Source of the DNA: Streptococcus suis
Lineage (GTDB): Bacteria; Bacillota; Bacilli; Lactobacillales; Streptococcaceae
Length of the DNA: 64,000 nucleotides
Direction: 5' to 3'
Assembly: GCF_002960445.1 (NCBI RefSeq)
Contig: NZ_POJD01000142.1
Location: 186,001-250,000, forward strand
Shown here: piece by piece, positions 1 to 10,500 of the stretch
Layout: each line of letters opens with the position of its first letter
Position numbering within the stretch: position 1 is the first letter of the stretch
Notes under the pieces: model-generated
Seen by the model: only the letters and a program-made list of their open reading frames with translations
Told to the model about the DNA's origin: nothing
The model's database searches: none
Position numbers and translations under genes: made by a program

Positions 1-704
1 ACCAATAGAGCAATAGCTACATGTTTGCCTGTTTTACGGTTCTTAAACAATAAGTAACCACCAAATGTCAACATACCCAACCCTGCAATAGCAATAGTTT
101 TTGAGCTAGCAGAGCCTGTTTTTGGCAAAATAGACTGTACAGATTTCGCAGGAATACCAGTTATCCTCGATACTGTCTGAGCAACAGTTGAAGGTGTTTC
201 CGCTTTTGGTGTGACTGTTACTACAGGAGCTACTGGAACTTGTGGTTCAACTTGAGGTGTACCAGGAACAACTGGGATTTGTGGAACTTGTGGCGTGCCA
301 GGAACTACTGGGATTTGTGGAACTAATGATGGTAGGGTTGGTAGGATTGGTTGTATCGGCTCAGGATCCACTGGAACAACTTGGCAACTACCAGAAGGTT
401 TATATACGGCAACAAAACCAGTAATCCACTCAAAATTCCCTGTCTCTGGATTGATCCAAGAAAGCTGTTCATCAATATTACCTGATTTAATTCGTGCCTT
501 TTGCTCCACTGTTAAATCATTGAAATTTACTCTACTAATCGTGGCATCTACCGTGCGATTCGTTTGCACTACTGCAGAATTAGTAGTCTCATTCGCAGAA
601 ACCAATGATGAACCTGCAAGGACGCCAACTGTACCTAGTAGTGCCACTCCAAGTCCTTTGACAGCCTTATGTTTTCGAAATCCATACTTATGTTTTTTTT
701 CCAT
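1..704 (-). CDS. N-terminal part of a Zmp-like LPXTG surface protein (truncated by window edge)
   Basis: The frame opens at an ATG at 704 behind a good AGGAGA ribosome site and stays open for 234 codons to the left edge, so the C-terminus is missing. It begins with a basic stretch and a hydrophobic signal segment (about residues 14-38). A Pro/Val-rich linker with two copies of a PQIPVVPGTPQV-like unit follows, then LPKTG at residues 193-197, a hydrophobic segment, a basic KNRK and the start of another hydrophobic stretch. In ordinary sortase substrates the protein ends after the basic tail. Here it continues, as in IgA1-protease/Zmp proteins, which carry LPXTG near the N-terminus followed by two membrane segments. 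Residues about 60-77 (LTVEQKARIKSG) resemble LTSDEKARIQAT in the complete Zmp at 7517-13420. I infer a second M26-type protease or a relative; the catalytic part is not visible. A short LPXTG protein is the alternative. Confidence 0.7.
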   Translation of the reverse strand, partial: MEKKHKYGFRKHKAVKGLGVALLGTVGVLAGSSLVSANETTNSAVVQTNRTVDATISRVNFNDLTVEQKARIKSGNIDEQLSWINPETGNFEWITGFVAVYKPSGSCQVVPVDPEPIQPILPTLPSLVPQIPVVPGTPQVPQIPVVPGTPQVEPQVPVAPVVTVTPKAETPSTVAQTVSRITGIPAKSVQSILPKTGSASSKTIAIAGLGMLTFGGYLLFKNRKTGKHVAIALL

Positions 705-765
705 AAATTTTTCTCCTAATATGATATCATGTCAGTTACTATAAATAGACAGTACTTACATAGTC

Positions 766-794
766 ATTTTATTACATATTTCAGATTTTTTCAA
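766..794 (-). promoter_or_regulatory. Sigma-A promoter of the LPXTG surface gene
   Basis: On the minus strand, TTGAAA (789-794) is followed after exactly 17 bases by TAAAAT (766-771). This lies about 60 bases upstream of the ATG at 704. Confidence 0.65.
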
Positions 795-895
795 GTGATA
801 TTAAAAGATTTTTTTTGAATGTTCAGTTCTTACTGCTTATCGCATAACCTAACCAAAACCATCTACGTAGTTGATTTACAATGATAAAGAAAACG

Positions 896-921
896 CTAAA
901 AAAGCAGAGTTCCCCCTGCTT
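896..921 (-). terminator. Terminator after glcK
   Basis: A six-pair stem AAGCAG/CTGCTT (902-907 with 916-921) with an 8-base loop is followed by a T-run on the minus strand, seven bases past the glcK stop. Confidence 0.55.
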
Positions 922-927
922 CAGTCA

Positions 928-1887
928 TTATTTCAAAACCAGTGATGCGGCACCAAGGACACCAGCATCATTGCCACGAGTTGCCAAGACAATCTGCGTG
1001 CTTTCCTTGATTTGTGGGAAACTATTTTCAGCAAAGACCTTGCGAACACCGTCCAACAGGAACTCACCTGCTGCAGACACACCGCCACCCAGAACAATGT
1101 AGGCTGGATTGAGCACAGCCGCAATATTGGCACAAGCCACACCGAGATATTCTGAGAAGTGACGGTAGACAATGAGTGCTAGGTCATCTCCTTCTTTTGC
1201 TAAGTCAAAGACATCTTTAGCCGTCACATCCTGACCATCATCAATCATCTGTTTAAGCTTAGCATCTCCAGCGTATTGATCAGCATAGCGACGGCTGAGG
1301 TTGACAATACCTGTCGCAGAAGCCACAGTTTCCAAGCAACCTTTTTTACCACAGGTACAAGCAAACGGAGCTTCAAAATCAACTGTGATGTGTCCTAACT
1401 CACCACCCGCACCTTTGACACCACGAATGAGGTTGCCAGCAGCGATAACACCACCACCAACACCAGTTCCAAGGGTCATAAAGACAACGTTAGGATTGTT
1501 GTTCCCAGCACCAACCCACTGCTCACCAAGGGCAGCTACATTGGCATCGTTGTCGATAAAGAATGGTAAACCGAGCGCAGTTTCAAACTGTTCTTTGACC
1601 AGCTGCAAGGTCTTCCAGTTTAGGTTATAGGCTCCAATAACCGTACCAGCTTCACTATCGACGACACCAGGTGAGCCCATGCCGACACCTAAGAAATCAT
1701 CTTTTGTCAAACCATGGGTTTCAAATCGCTGCTTGATACTGTCAATAATATCAGGAACAATGTGACTTCCCTCATCCAAAATATTGGTCTTGATAGACCA
1801 TTTTTCTTGAATCTCACCATCCGTTGTCAAAATCGCCAACTTAACTGATGTACCACCTAAGTCAATACCAATAATTTTTTTTGCCAT
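928..1887 (-). CDS. glcK: Glucokinase, ROK family
   Basis: Cytoplasmic ATP-dependent kinase that phosphorylates glucose to glucose-6-phosphate, feeding glycolysis with non-PTS glucose. The 319 residues match the family's usual length. Residues 8-13 form the DLGGT phosphate-binding motif, DNDAN at 112-116 holds the probable catalytic Asp114, and the ROK zinc site is visible as His166 in GELGH plus CTCGKKGC at 177-184. A second glycine-rich nucleotide motif (LGTGVGGG) lies at 139-146. The start is supported by AAGGAGA just upstream. The gene is monocistronic, with its own terminator downstream and a promoter containing a perfect palindrome upstream, which suggests sugar-responsive control. Nothing in the sequence looks damaged. 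Confidence 0.95.
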   Translation of the reverse strand: MAKKIIGIDLGGTSVKLAILTTDGEIQEKWSIKTNILDEGSHIVPDIIDSIKQRFETHGLTKDDFLGVGMGSPGVVDSEAGTVIGAYNLNWKTLQLVKEQFETALGLPFFIDNDANVAALGEQWVGAGNNNPNVVFMTLGTGVGGGVIAAGNLIRGVKGAGGELGHITVDFEAPFACTCGKKGCLETVASATGIVNLSRRYADQYAGDAKLKQMIDDGQDVTAKDVFDLAKEGDDLALIVYRHFSEYLGVACANIAAVLNPAYIVLGGGVSAAGEFLLDGVRKVFAENSFPQIKESTQIVLATRGNDAGVLGAASLVLK

Positions 1888-1916
1888 AATGTTCTCCTTG
1901 CGTGTATATTTCCTTT

Positions 1917-1945
1917 ATTATACCACAACGCAAAGGTTTGCGTAA
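1917..1945 (-). promoter_or_regulatory. glcK promoter with embedded palindromic operator
   Basis: On the minus strand there is TTACGC (1940-1945), a 17-base spacer and an extended -10, TGGTATAAT (1917-1925). A perfect 7+7 palindrome, ACGCAAA-CC-TTTGCGT, occupies 1928-1943 and so covers the spacer and the -35. Its form resembles LacI-family (MalR-like) operators. The regulator is not in the window. Confidence 0.65.
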
Positions 1946-1970
1946 AGCCTTTTCATAAATTTGTACGGAT

Positions 1971-2003
1971 AAAAAAATTGCTCTATCGAAAGAGATAGAG
2001 CAA
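1971..2003 (-). terminator. Terminator of the DUF1149-to-membrane-protein operon
   Basis: A ten-pair stem TTGCTCTATC/GATAGAGCAA (1978-1987 with 1994-2003) is followed by a run of T on the minus strand. The stop codon of the 111-residue gene lies inside the hairpin. Confidence 0.85.
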
Positions 2004-2318
2004 AATCAAAAATTGAATATGCAAAATAAAGCGACCAATGGAAAAGAGCATGACAGTTGTAAAATTGCTACCTTCCTTAGTTCCATTATAGAGAAAAAGA
2101 GTAGAAATAAAGGTAAATCCCAGAGCAAAGCCCACCATTTGTACATCGTGATAGGCCTGACTGTAAAAATAGAGTGAAACAGCTAGCAAGAGCATGGATA
2201 AAACCGTCAAGATTAAGCGCAAAGCATTCATTTTTTTGGTCATAAAATAGCTATAGAGGGCTGCACCCAAGGTCACCAAGAGATAGATGACCATATAAGA
2301 CATGACAAGAACTTTCAT
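1983..2318 (-). CDS. Small integral membrane protein of unknown function
   Basis: A 111-residue protein made almost entirely of four hydrophobic segments (about residues 7-25, 33-52, 58-76 and 88-109) with short basic connectors, so it is predicted to sit in the cytoplasmic membrane. The ATG follows the ABC-F stop directly, and its ribosome site (GGAGGG) lies inside the last codons of that gene, so the two are probably translationally coupled. It is the last gene of the operon and its stop lies within the terminator hairpin. I do not recognise a named family and see no catalytic motif. The location suggests co-expression with the ABC-F protein but does not prove a shared role. Confidence 0.7.
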   Translation of the reverse strand: MKVLVMSYMVIYLLVTLGAALYSYFMTKKMNALRLILTVLSMLLLAVSLYFYSQAYHDVQMVGFALGFTFISTLFLYNGTKEGSNFTTVMLFSIGRFILHIQFLILLYLFR

Positions 2319-4187
2319 CTAGCCCTCCAGTTCGCTCAAATACTCATAGCGCTCGTATTTTTCCAAGAGCAGATCGTTTTTCTCATCCAATTCCTTCTGC
2401 AAATCGGATAATTTTGTAAAATCACTACCACAGGTCAGCATTTCCGCCTCGATTTCCGCAATCCGCTCCTCCAAGCCAGCAATATCCTCTTCGATGGTCG
2501 CCCATTCCTGCTTCTCAAAGTAAGACATCCGCTTCTTGGTTTCTTTTACTTTCTCGGATTTCTCCTTTGGTTTTTCCAAGGAAATGGCAGAGCTGGAAGC
2601 CAGAAAGGCCTTCTCATCCAGATAGTCAGTGTAGTTGCCAAAGAAGATCTGAATGCCGTCGTCTTCAAAGGCCAAGATTTTGTTAGCCACCTTGTCCAAG
2701 AAATAACGGTCGTGACTGACGGTAATGACCGGACCAGCAAAGCCCTGTAAGAAATGTTCCAAGACTGTCAATGTCGCTATGTCCAAATCGTTAGTCGGTT
2801 CGTCCAGCAAGAGAACATTTGGCCTTTGTAAAAGAATTTTCAGCAAGTAAAGCCGCTTCTTCTCCCCGCCTGATAACTTTTCAATCAGTGTACCGTGGGT
2901 ATTGCGAGGAAAGAGGAATTGTTCTAAGAGTTCAGCAATTGAAACCATACCAGATGTTGTCTTTGCCTCTTCTGCCACTTCCTGCAAGAAATTGATGACC
3001 CGCTTGCTTTCGTCCAAGCCCTTGATGGTCTGAGAAAAATAACCGATACGGATGGTTTCCCCAATATCTACCTTACCGCTGTCTGCCTGCAAATCACCTG
3101 CGATTAGATTGAGTAAGGTTGATTTTCCTTTTCCGTTATCACCAACAATGCCAATACGATCCTTGTTTTGAATGAGCAAGTTAAAATTAGATAAAATTGG
3201 CTTGTTTGGATAGGAAAAGCTGACATTTTCAAAGTTGATAACTTTTTTACCGATACGAGAGGTTTCAAAATTGATTTCCAGTTCGCTATCGTCAACCTTG
3301 TGGGCCAAGTCGCCTTTCAAATCATGAAAACGATTGATACGAGCCTGTTGCTTGGTAGCACGGGCTTGAGGTTGGCGACGCATCCAGGCCAACTCTTGTT
3401 TGTAGAGTTGTTCCTTCTTGTGACGAAGGGCGGCATCTCGCTCGTCCTGCTCTGCCTTCAAGCGAACATAGTCCTGGTAATTGCCCTGATATTCGGTCAA
3501 GCTAGCGCGGTCCAATTCAAAAATCCGTGTTGCCACATTGTCCAAGAAATAGCGATCGTGGGTGATAAAGAGGACAGATTTCTTGGTATTTTTCAAGAAA
3601 GTGGTCAACCACTCAATAGTATCAATATCCAGGTGGTTAGTCGGTTCATCTAGTAAGAGCAAGTCAGCATTGCCAAGGAGGACTTGAGCCAATTGCACTC
3701 GTCTGCGCAGACCGCCTGACAATTCGGCAACGGTCTTGTTAAGCTCTGTTAAGCCAAGTTTGGACAGAACGGTCTTGACCTGGCTTTCAATCTCCCAAGC
3801 ATTGAGAGCATCCATTTCTGCCATAACCTTTTCTAGTCTGGCTTGACTGCTTTCATCATAGTTTGACAAGAGCCGTTCATATTCACGGATTAACTGGGTT
3901 TCCCGTAAATCCGAAGACAGAACAGTATCTAAGACAGTTTGGCTTTCATCAAATTCAGGCTCTTGGGTTAGGTAAGAAATTTTGTAGGCATTCTTCGTCT
4001 GGAAAGGGGACACATCACCATCAAAGCCAATTCGACCAGAGAGGACATCCAGGAGCGTAGTCTTTCCAGTACCATTGACCCCAATAATCCCGATACGGTC
4101 GCTTTGGTGAATAATAAACGAAAAGTCTGCAAAAACCGTCTTATCACCGACAGACTTGGTCAGGTGTTCAACGATAAAATCACTCAT
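2319..4187 (-). CDS. ABC-F ATPase, Uup/YfmR type
   Basis: A soluble protein of 622 residues with two ABC ATPase domains and no membrane segments, the hallmark of ABC-F translation factors that act on the ribosome rather than transport. Domain 1 has Walker [10 protein letters not shown] (about 37-45), signature LSGGLRRR and Walker [13 protein letters not shown]. Domain 2 has GDNGKGKST (about 348-356), LSGGEKKR and [12 protein letters not shown]. Both catalytic glutamates are present. The charged linker between domains is the P-site tRNA interaction motif region. The last 80 or so residues form a heptad-rich coiled coil, the C-terminal domain typical of Uup. The gene overlaps the end of cca by 8 bases. 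The family relieves ribosome stalling in some bacteria. A role in drug resistance cannot be read from sequence. Confidence 0.85.
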   Translation of the reverse strand: MSDFIVEHLTKSVGDKTVFADFSFIIHQSDRIGIIGVNGTGKTTLLDVLSGRIGFDGDVSPFQTKNAYKISYLTQEPEFDESQTVLDTVLSSDLRETQLIREYERLLSNYDESSQARLEKVMAEMDALNAWEIESQVKTVLSKLGLTELNKTVAELSGGLRRRVQLAQVLLGNADLLLLDEPTNHLDIDTIEWLTTFLKNTKKSVLFITHDRYFLDNVATRIFELDRASLTEYQGNYQDYVRLKAEQDERDAALRHKKEQLYKQELAWMRRQPQARATKQQARINRFHDLKGDLAHKVDDSELEINFETSRIGKKVINFENVSFSYPNKPILSNFNLLIQNKDRIGIVGDNGKGKSTLLNLIAGDLQADSGKVDIGETIRIGYFSQTIKGLDESKRVINFLQEVAEEAKTTSGMVSIAELLEQFLFPRNTHGTLIEKLSGGEKKRLYLLKILLQRPNVLLLDEPTNDLDIATLTVLEHFLQGFAGPVITVSHDRYFLDKVANKILAFEDDGIQIFFGNYTDYLDEKAFLASSSAISLEKPKEKSEKVKETKKRMSYFEKQEWATIEEDIAGLEERIAEIEAEMLTCGSDFTKLSDLQKELDEKNDLLLEKYERYEYLSELEG

Positions 4188-5391
4188 TGTCTAATCTCCC
4201 TTTTACAAATGTCTTAATCGCTTGCTCTTCGTTTTCTAGCTGTCCTTCCACAATCTGAAATTCTACCTCTTTGAGCAAATTGCCCAAGACAGGACCAGGT
4301 TTGAGGCCAAATGCCTTCATCAGATGACCACCATTGACAACAATTTCATGCTTGTCGTGGATGGTCAATGCTTGATCAATTTGGTCAATTGCTTCAAAAT
4401 CAGTAACAAAACCTTGTGCCTGACGGAGTTCCTCTACCAAGTACAAGAAGTCTTTGCCATACTTGAAACAGATTTGCTTGGTGACTGGACCTGCTTGGCG
4501 GAGCTGATAAATCTCTACCAACTTGACCACGCTACGTTGGAAATCATTGCTGGTTTTCCATTTTTTCAGGAAGGATTTGATGTTATCAATACCTAGGCAG
4601 ACAAAGAGCAGACCCCAAGCTTGTTCAGAAGTTGAAAATTGGAAATCTTCTGCCAGATTGGTCAGCATACTTTCAAGCTTTTCACCCTTGTCTGCTAGGT
4701 CAGGCAAGAAATTGTAGGCCTTGGAATCAATCAGAGCACGCAAGCCTTTTCGCCAAAAATCCGCCATCAAGAGTTTATCAAACTCGATAAAGCTACGTTC
4801 CACCGAGATTTTTTCCAAAAGCGGTGCAGTTTCCACCATAGCTGTGAAGGTCGTCGGCTCAATCTCAAAGTCCAAGGTCGCAGCAAAACGAAAACCTCGC
4901 ATGATACGGAGGGCATCCTCGTTGAAACGTTCCGATGGAATACCAACAGCACGCAGAGTGCGGTTTTCTAAGTCAGTCAGCCCATCAAAGAGGTCCACGA
5001 TTTGAGCCTCTTCATCAAGGGCAAAGGCATTAACCGTGAAGTCGCGACGTTTGAGATCCTCTTCCAAGGAACGCACAAAAGAAACCTGACTGGGACGACG
5101 ATAGTCTACATACTCTTCCTCTGTCCGAAAAGTCGTGATTTCATACTCCTTTTTCCCCTCTAATACTAGCACCGTACCGTGTTCAATTCCGACATCAATA
5201 GTCCGTGAAAAGATTTGTTTCGTTTCCTGAGGGTAGCTGGAAGTGGCAATGTCGACATCATGAATAGGTCTGCCCAAAATGGCATCCCGCACTGAACCGC
5301 CAACAAAATAGGCCTCGAAACCTGCAGCTTTAATTTTCTCTAAAATCGGCAAAGCCTCCTGAAACTCAGAAGGCAGATTGTTTAATTTCAT
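4180..5391 (-). CDS. cca: CCA tRNA nucleotidyltransferase
   Basis: Adds or repairs the 3'-terminal CCA of tRNAs using CTP and ATP without a template. The 403-residue length fits class II bacterial enzymes. The nucleotidyltransferase signature [13 protein letters not shown] is at about 29-41, and the two metal-binding aspartates are in DVDIATSS at about 46-53. [11 protein letters not shown] at about 115-125 and [10 protein letters not shown] at about 163-172 are further family motifs. The ATG overlaps the dapB stop as ATGA, so translation is coupled. The placement between dapB and an ABC-F factor is common in streptococci. No defects were noticed. Confidence 0.95.
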   Translation of the reverse strand: MKLNNLPSEFQEALPILEKIKAAGFEAYFVGGSVRDAILGRPIHDVDIATSSYPQETKQIFSRTIDVGIEHGTVLVLEGKKEYEITTFRTEEEYVDYRRPSQVSFVRSLEEDLKRRDFTVNAFALDEEAQIVDLFDGLTDLENRTLRAVGIPSERFNEDALRIMRGFRFAATLDFEIEPTTFTAMVETAPLLEKISVERSFIEFDKLLMADFWRKGLRALIDSKAYNFLPDLADKGEKLESMLTNLAEDFQFSTSEQAWGLLFVCLGIDNIKSFLKKWKTSNDFQRSVVKLVEIYQLRQAGPVTKQICFKYGKDFLYLVEELRQAQGFVTDFEAIDQIDQALTIHDKHEIVVNGGHLMKAFGLKPGPVLGNLLKEVEFQIVEGQLENEEQAIKTFVKGRLDNE

Positions 5392-6155
5392 AATAAGTGT
5401 TCCAAACCATATACAAGTTGTGAGCGTTTAACCACCTCTTTAATGCCGAGGTTGACACCGCCCATAAAGGAAATACGATCGTAAGAGTCATGACGAATGG
5501 TCAAGCCCTCACCCTGTGCCCCAAAAATCACTTCCTGATGGGCAACAAGACCTGGCAAGCGTACTGAGTGGATACGGAAACCGTCAAATGCTGCACCGCG
5601 AGCACCAGCAATCAGTTCTTCTTCATCTGCTACCCCTTGAACTTGTGACTGACGGACTTGGGAAATGAGTTCGGCCGTTTTGACAGCCGTACCACTCGGT
5701 GCATCCTTCTTCTTGTCATGGTGCAGTTCGATGATTTCAAGATTTGGGAAATACTTGGCTGCCTGTGCTGCAAATTGCATGAGCAAGATAGCGCCAATAG
5801 CAAAGTTAGGAGCAATCAAGCCTCCCAAGCCCTTCTCAGCAGACAAGGCAGTCAATTCTTCAATTTCCTCAGGGGTGAAGCCCGTTGTTCCAACCACAGG
5901 AGCAAAACCGTTTTCCAAGGCAAAACGAGTGTTTTCATAGGCAAATTTTGGCGTTGTAAAATCCACCCAGACATGAGCGTCTAGGCCAGCCACTTCTTCT
6001 TTTGACTTGAAAACAGGAACACCATCTATTTCTGTTTCTGTCGCAAATGGATCTACCAAGGCAGCCAAACGAAGTTCTGCGTCACCCTTGACCATCTCAA
6101 CAGCCGTTGAGCCCATTTTGCCTTTGAATCCTGCAATAATTACCTTAATTGTCAT
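5388..6155 (-). CDS. dapB: 4-hydroxy-tetrahydrodipicolinate reductase
   Basis: Reduces the dihydrodipicolinate precursor with NAD(P)H in lysine and diaminopimelate synthesis, supplying peptidoglycan cross-linking residues. The 255 residues include the Rossmann motif AGFKGKMGS at about 8-16, the VDFTTP segment at about 84-89, and the catalytic motif [15 protein letters not shown] (about 143-157), where the paired His and the Lys bind and protonate substrate. It starts with ATG behind a GGAG ribosome site 8 bases after degV and overlaps cca by 4 bases. It is the only lysine-pathway gene of the operon here. Confidence 0.96.
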   Translation of the reverse strand: MTIKVIIAGFKGKMGSTAVEMVKGDAELRLAALVDPFATETEIDGVPVFKSKEEVAGLDAHVWVDFTTPKFAYENTRFALENGFAPVVGTTGFTPEEIEELTALSAEKGLGGLIAPNFAIGAILLMQFAAQAAKYFPNLEIIELHHDKKKDAPSGTAVKTAELISQVRQSQVQGVADEEELIAGARGAAFDGFRIHSVRLPGLVAHQEVIFGAQGEGLTIRHDSYDRISFMGGVNLGIKEVVKRSQLVYGLEHLL

Positions 6156-6163
6156 GCAAACTC

Positions 6164-7006
6164 CTATTCAATGATGGGAGAAATACCAAAGGCCACTGCC
6201 CCTTCTCCCAAATGTGTACCGATAACTGAACCAAATGATACAATTGGCAAATCACTACCCACTCCTGCTTCTTCTAACTGTTGTTTAAAGTTTTCAGCTT
6301 TTTCAGGCGCGTTGGCATGAATGATGGCAATTTGGTAGTGACCATTTTTCGTTTGTTCTTGAAGAATTTCTAACAAGCGCTTGATCGCCTTTTTCTCAGT
6401 CCGAACTTTTTCATAAACTTCAATCTTACCTTCACCTGTGAAGTATAAAATTGGCTTGATACTCAAGAGATTACCTAACAAGGCTGCACCATTAGACAGG
6501 CGACCACCTTTTACTAGGTGATTAAGGTCATCAACCATGATGAAGGCTGTAGTCTGGCCAATTTCTTGGTTCAATTTGCCAATAATTTCTTCAAAGCTCT
6601 GACCTTCATCGGCCCATTTGAGTACATTTTCAACCATCATACCTAAAGGTGCTGAAGTTATTTTTGTATCTGGGAAGGCAACCGTCAGGCCTTCATATTC
6701 TTCTGCCAGATACTGGATATTTTGGTAAAAACCGGAAATACCTGACGATAAGAACAAGCCTAGCGCGTGCGTATAGCCTTTTTCTTTCAAACTTGTCAAA
6801 ATGTCGTCCAACTCCATCAAACTTGGTTGGCTGGTCTTTGGTAAATCCTTTGATGAGGCCATTTTTTGATAAAATTCCTCAACGGTCAAATTTTGACCTT
6901 CGATATAATTGACGCCATCAATGTTGACTGGAATATTTAAGACAAACAAGTCCTCGCGTTCTATCCCTAAAACAGCCGATGAGTCCGTAATAACTGCTAA
7001 TTTCAT
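6164..7006 (-). CDS. DegV family fatty-acid-binding protein
   Basis: A 280-residue DegV-fold protein. Members bind a fatty acid in the cleft between two domains, and some act as FakB subunits that present fatty acids to the kinase FakA for phosphorylation and incorporation into phospholipid. Visible hallmarks are the N-terminal [10 protein letters not shown], the KTSQPS segment at about 57-62, the [10 protein letters not shown] motif at about 87-96, and the C-terminal [16 protein letters not shown] with the conserved His. Only one base separates it from DUF1149 upstream, so it belongs to the same transcript. Which fatty acid it prefers, and whether it is a true FakB, cannot be decided from sequence. 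Confidence 0.9.
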   Translation of the reverse strand: MKLAVITDSSAVLGIEREDLFVLNIPVNIDGVNYIEGQNLTVEEFYQKMASSKDLPKTSQPSLMELDDILTSLKEKGYTHALGLFLSSGISGFYQNIQYLAEEYEGLTVAFPDTKITSAPLGMMVENVLKWADEGQSFEEIIGKLNQEIGQTTAFIMVDDLNHLVKGGRLSNGAALLGNLLSIKPILYFTGEGKIEVYEKVRTEKKAIKRLLEILQEQTKNGHYQIAIIHANAPEKAENFKQQLEEAGVGSDLPIVSFGSVIGTHLGEGAVAFGISPIIE

Positions 7007-7007
7007 A

Positions 7008-7382
7008 TTAAAACTCCAAATTTACACCTGGTGCATCAAAAGCAATTTCTGTAACATCATAGGTCATGCGTTTCAACATATCCAATAGTGGCTCAACTAA
7101 TGTCCGTTTTTCTTCCTCTGTAAATTCTGTCGGTTCATTGACGTAACGACCCTGAAGATGAACGGCTTGGCTCATAGCACCAGAAATAACAAAATGGTTC
7201 AAAACAATGATGAAACGCAAAATAGTAATCATTGATGTTTTATTTTCTTCTTCATTGCGTTCAAGTAGTTGGAAATCAACATTTAATTTCGTTTCTGGAA
7301 CCCCATTTTCCTTTTCCCAAGCATGATTGCGGGCATCAAAGTGATACTGATTGACAAATTCTTTTTCGCGAATGATTTCCAT
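7008..7382 (-). CDS. DUF1149 family protein (SecB-like fold)
   Basis: A 124-residue acidic cytoplasmic protein that I recognise as DUF1149, a family largely confined to lactic acid bacteria whose known structure resembles the export chaperone SecB. The amphipathic strand and helix pattern is intact, and it ends in APGVNLEF, typical of the family. It is the first gene of an operon running through degV, dapB and cca, and the ATG has a good AGGAGA ribosome site. Its biochemical role is not established; a chaperone-like function is only an inference from the fold. Confidence 0.8.
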   Translation of the reverse strand: MEIIREKEFVNQYHFDARNHAWEKENGVPETKLNVDFQLLERNEEENKTSMITILRFIIVLNHFVISGAMSQAVHLQGRYVNEPTEFTEEEKRTLVEPLLDMLKRMTYDVTEIAFDAPGVNLEF

Positions 7383-7414
7383 GTCTAATTTCTCCTATAA
7401 ACAATACTATGCTT

Positions 7415-7423
7415 ATTATATCA
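7415..7423 (-). promoter_or_regulatory. Extended -10 promoter of the DUF1149-degV-dapB-cca operon
   Basis: TGATATAAT is read on the minus strand (7415-7423), about 33 bases before the ATG at 7382. No convincing -35 sits 17 bases upstream, which fits a TGN-type promoter. Confidence 0.55.
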
Positions 7424-7443
7424 CAGTTCAAGGGAGAATTGGG

Positions 7444-7490
7444 AAAAAATAAAAGGAAGAAGGCGAAAATACTATCTTTCAACTTCTTCC
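7444..7490 (-). terminator. Terminator after the Zmp gene
   Basis: On the minus strand an eight-pair stem GGAAGAAG/CTTCTTCC (7483-7490 with 7455-7462) carries a smaller internal GAAA/TTTC pairing in its loop. It is followed by TTTTATTTTTT. Confidence 0.7.
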
Positions 7491-7516
7491 CAAAAGGTAA
7501 TGAGAATTGACCTCGG

Positions 7517-10500
7517 TCAATCTGTAAATATGGAGGAGGTAAAACTATCCGTTAATCCGACATAGGCTTTCAAAATAGCATCTTTCAAACCTTGGCGATT
7601 AAATCCTGCTTGCTTATTCTTAGCGGCCTGATAATCTTTATCAACTGCCTCCGCCATCAGCCTACTCAGCGTTTCAATATTATCTATTGTTTCAGTCTGA
7701 CCATTGAAGCTAATCGTGATGGCTTTCAGTCTATCCTTCTTATCCCAGCGTTCTTTATACATAGCTTTTTTGAAGCTTGCATAATCCGTAAATTGTCCAG
7801 CAAATATTTTTTCAAAAATAAACTGATCAGATAGTAGACGACCTGCCGCCTCTGCTTCCGCTTTTAGCTTGTCTGTTGCATAAGGAATAAAGCCTTCTTC
7901 CCAACCTTTTGCTGCTAATAGCTCCAAGGCCGTCTTACGGAATTGTAAACCACCAACAGTACCACTATTATTTTGCAAGCCTGCATAAATTGGATAATAG
8001 AGCGGTACGAAATAATAGTTCTTCAAATTTTCGCGTAAATAGTCTTGTTCCAGCAAAAGTGAGGATTTAGCAACTAGTGCATGGTCAATCGCATCGTTGA
8101 TAGTGGTAATGTTCAAGTTAGCCAGTTCCTCATTACTCAATTTCCTAATACGATCATGAGTATTTTGATAGCTAGGAAGCTGATTGGTAGGTGCTTCAGT
8201 GGCTGGGACCAACTCTATCTTGTTAAAGAAGTAAGGATAAGCCTCTTTCCCCTTAGTGGCAATGGCTTGGATTTCGACTGCATCCAAGAGGTAGGTCACA
8301 TCAAAGACTCCTTTTAGATAGGTTTGTAAATCCTCTTTTGTTTTGAAGCGACTACTTGAAACATTGTGTGGGGTATTTGGACTATGTTCATTCATGAAAT
8401 TAAAGCCATAGTAATAAATACCTCCACCAGCTGATGACTGCAACAAGCCCATAGCATAGGATTCTGCATCTTGACCAGGACGACGCTTATGACCATCCAA
8501 CATGATGGTTTCATCATAGTTATGGACCAATTCATGACTCATAGTTGAATCCCCTAGATCAGATAACATGTCCCGATTTGAAAATTTCACAAAGGTTACT
8601 GTATCTGAAAAGGCACTATCTCTTGATTGTCTATGCCATTCATTCAAGGCACCTGCCAACTCCTGAACATAGCGGTATTCCTGATCATATTTACCAGCCC
8701 ACCGCCGTTTATCAGCGTGGTCTTCAAATGCATTTGAATCCTTGATCCAGTAACCATCCCAAATTTCAGTTGAGCGTTGGATAAACTTATCTCTCAGATT
8801 AGAATCTGCCATTTGATACCACATATCCAAAAAGTCACCTAATCGTTTCCCGTGTTTCGGTATCAGACTTGTCTGTACTGTCTTAACTGCTTGGTAATAT
8901 TGTTCTGGATTGGTCTTTTTCAAAGCCGTATCCACATATCTTCCGTAACCACCAAAGGCTACTGTTGCCATTGAGCTCATTACGAAAATATCATCCTTCT
9001 CCTTGATATTAAGCAATGGCAAGTAGTATTTTTCATAACGTGGAATACGTCCCAAATGACTATATAGACTGGTGTCAATGCTCGAGTTTGCATTGGATGG
9101 AATTTCATAAACAAAGGCATTGGTCGCTTCTTTAAACCACTTCCTTGAATCAGTTTCTCCCAAGAACAATTTCTTATTGTATTCCAAGAAATCACGAACT
9201 GTTCCAAGTTGACTAGAGAGTGCTCCAAAACGTTCCTTATGAATGGCTGCATTATTGGCAAGTGTTAATCTGTCAAAATACATATCTTCGTAGCCATTTT
9301 GCGAAACATAGAACTGATCATCATGCTTGGTGAGTTTATCCGTAAATGACCTCAACCAGCCTAGAGTATCTAATTGACGCTTATAGAAATCCGCATGATG
9401 GAGCACAATATTCTTGATATTGGTATCTCCATATTTAATACCATATAGCCTATTGAGGTAGGCAAGAGCGAACATAATTTTTTCTTTATCTGCCAAGAAT
9501 TCTTTTTTAATGACATCCCTGACAGCCTTGCTTGTGGTATCAACTACCTGTCTATTGGCCAGCAAACCTTTGATATGGACTTCGAGATTGTCTTTAACTT
9601 CTGCAAAGGATTCATCTAAATACAAGTCTTTTAGTTTGGCGGTCTTGTCTGCAGTTTGGATATGTAAGATGTCAGCCATCTCTTGGCTGTCAAGATCAAC
9701 CTGAGAAAATGCTGTCACTAGTTCATCAATGAGACTGGTTTCCAGAGATAGTAATTGTTCTGGTGTATAGAGGAGTTGTTCACCTAAGCGGTATTCAACA
9801 ACCTTGGTATTGCCGTACTCTCCCTTAAATACCAAAGGTAGAGTTTCTGAAGTTCCATCTTCATAATGGATCAGTAATTTGGTCAAGGAAGCGTGTTGGT
9901 CATAGATATTTGTTGCTACTCCATCCTCATTCAAGGTCAGAACTGACTGGATAGGCTTGCTATAGAGATTACTTGCTTCATCAATCAAGTTACCATATTT
10001 AACAATCGTATTCCGGTCATAGAATGGCAACAACTTAGACGTGTTTTCATAGGCAGTTCTTCGTTTAGCCTGAGCATTTTGAACCTGGTTATAATCGATG
10101 GTCTGCACTGAATTCGACTGACTGTCGCTATTTTCCTGTCCTGTTGTGGTTGGTGTTGTTGGAATTCCCCATGCCTTGATTTTCTCTAGCACGGTTTCTT
10201 GAGAAAGGCTTGTAGACTGAATGGTAGGATTTGGTTGGCCTGTTGCATGACCTTCAACACTATAAATATTGGTTGGCATTGACCCGTGTGTAGTATATAG
10301 ATTTTGTGCCGAAGCAATGATACCTCCATCGGTAACAGATACACCTGTTGCAATATTATTCAAGACAGACATCCTAGCTGTACCTACAAAACCTCCAGTA
10401 TCAGCAGGTGCTGTAGCCTGGATATTTCCTGTAACATAGGCATTGGTAATCGTAGATAAAATCATATCCGAAGTGACACCACCAATTTTTTGTCCGCGGC

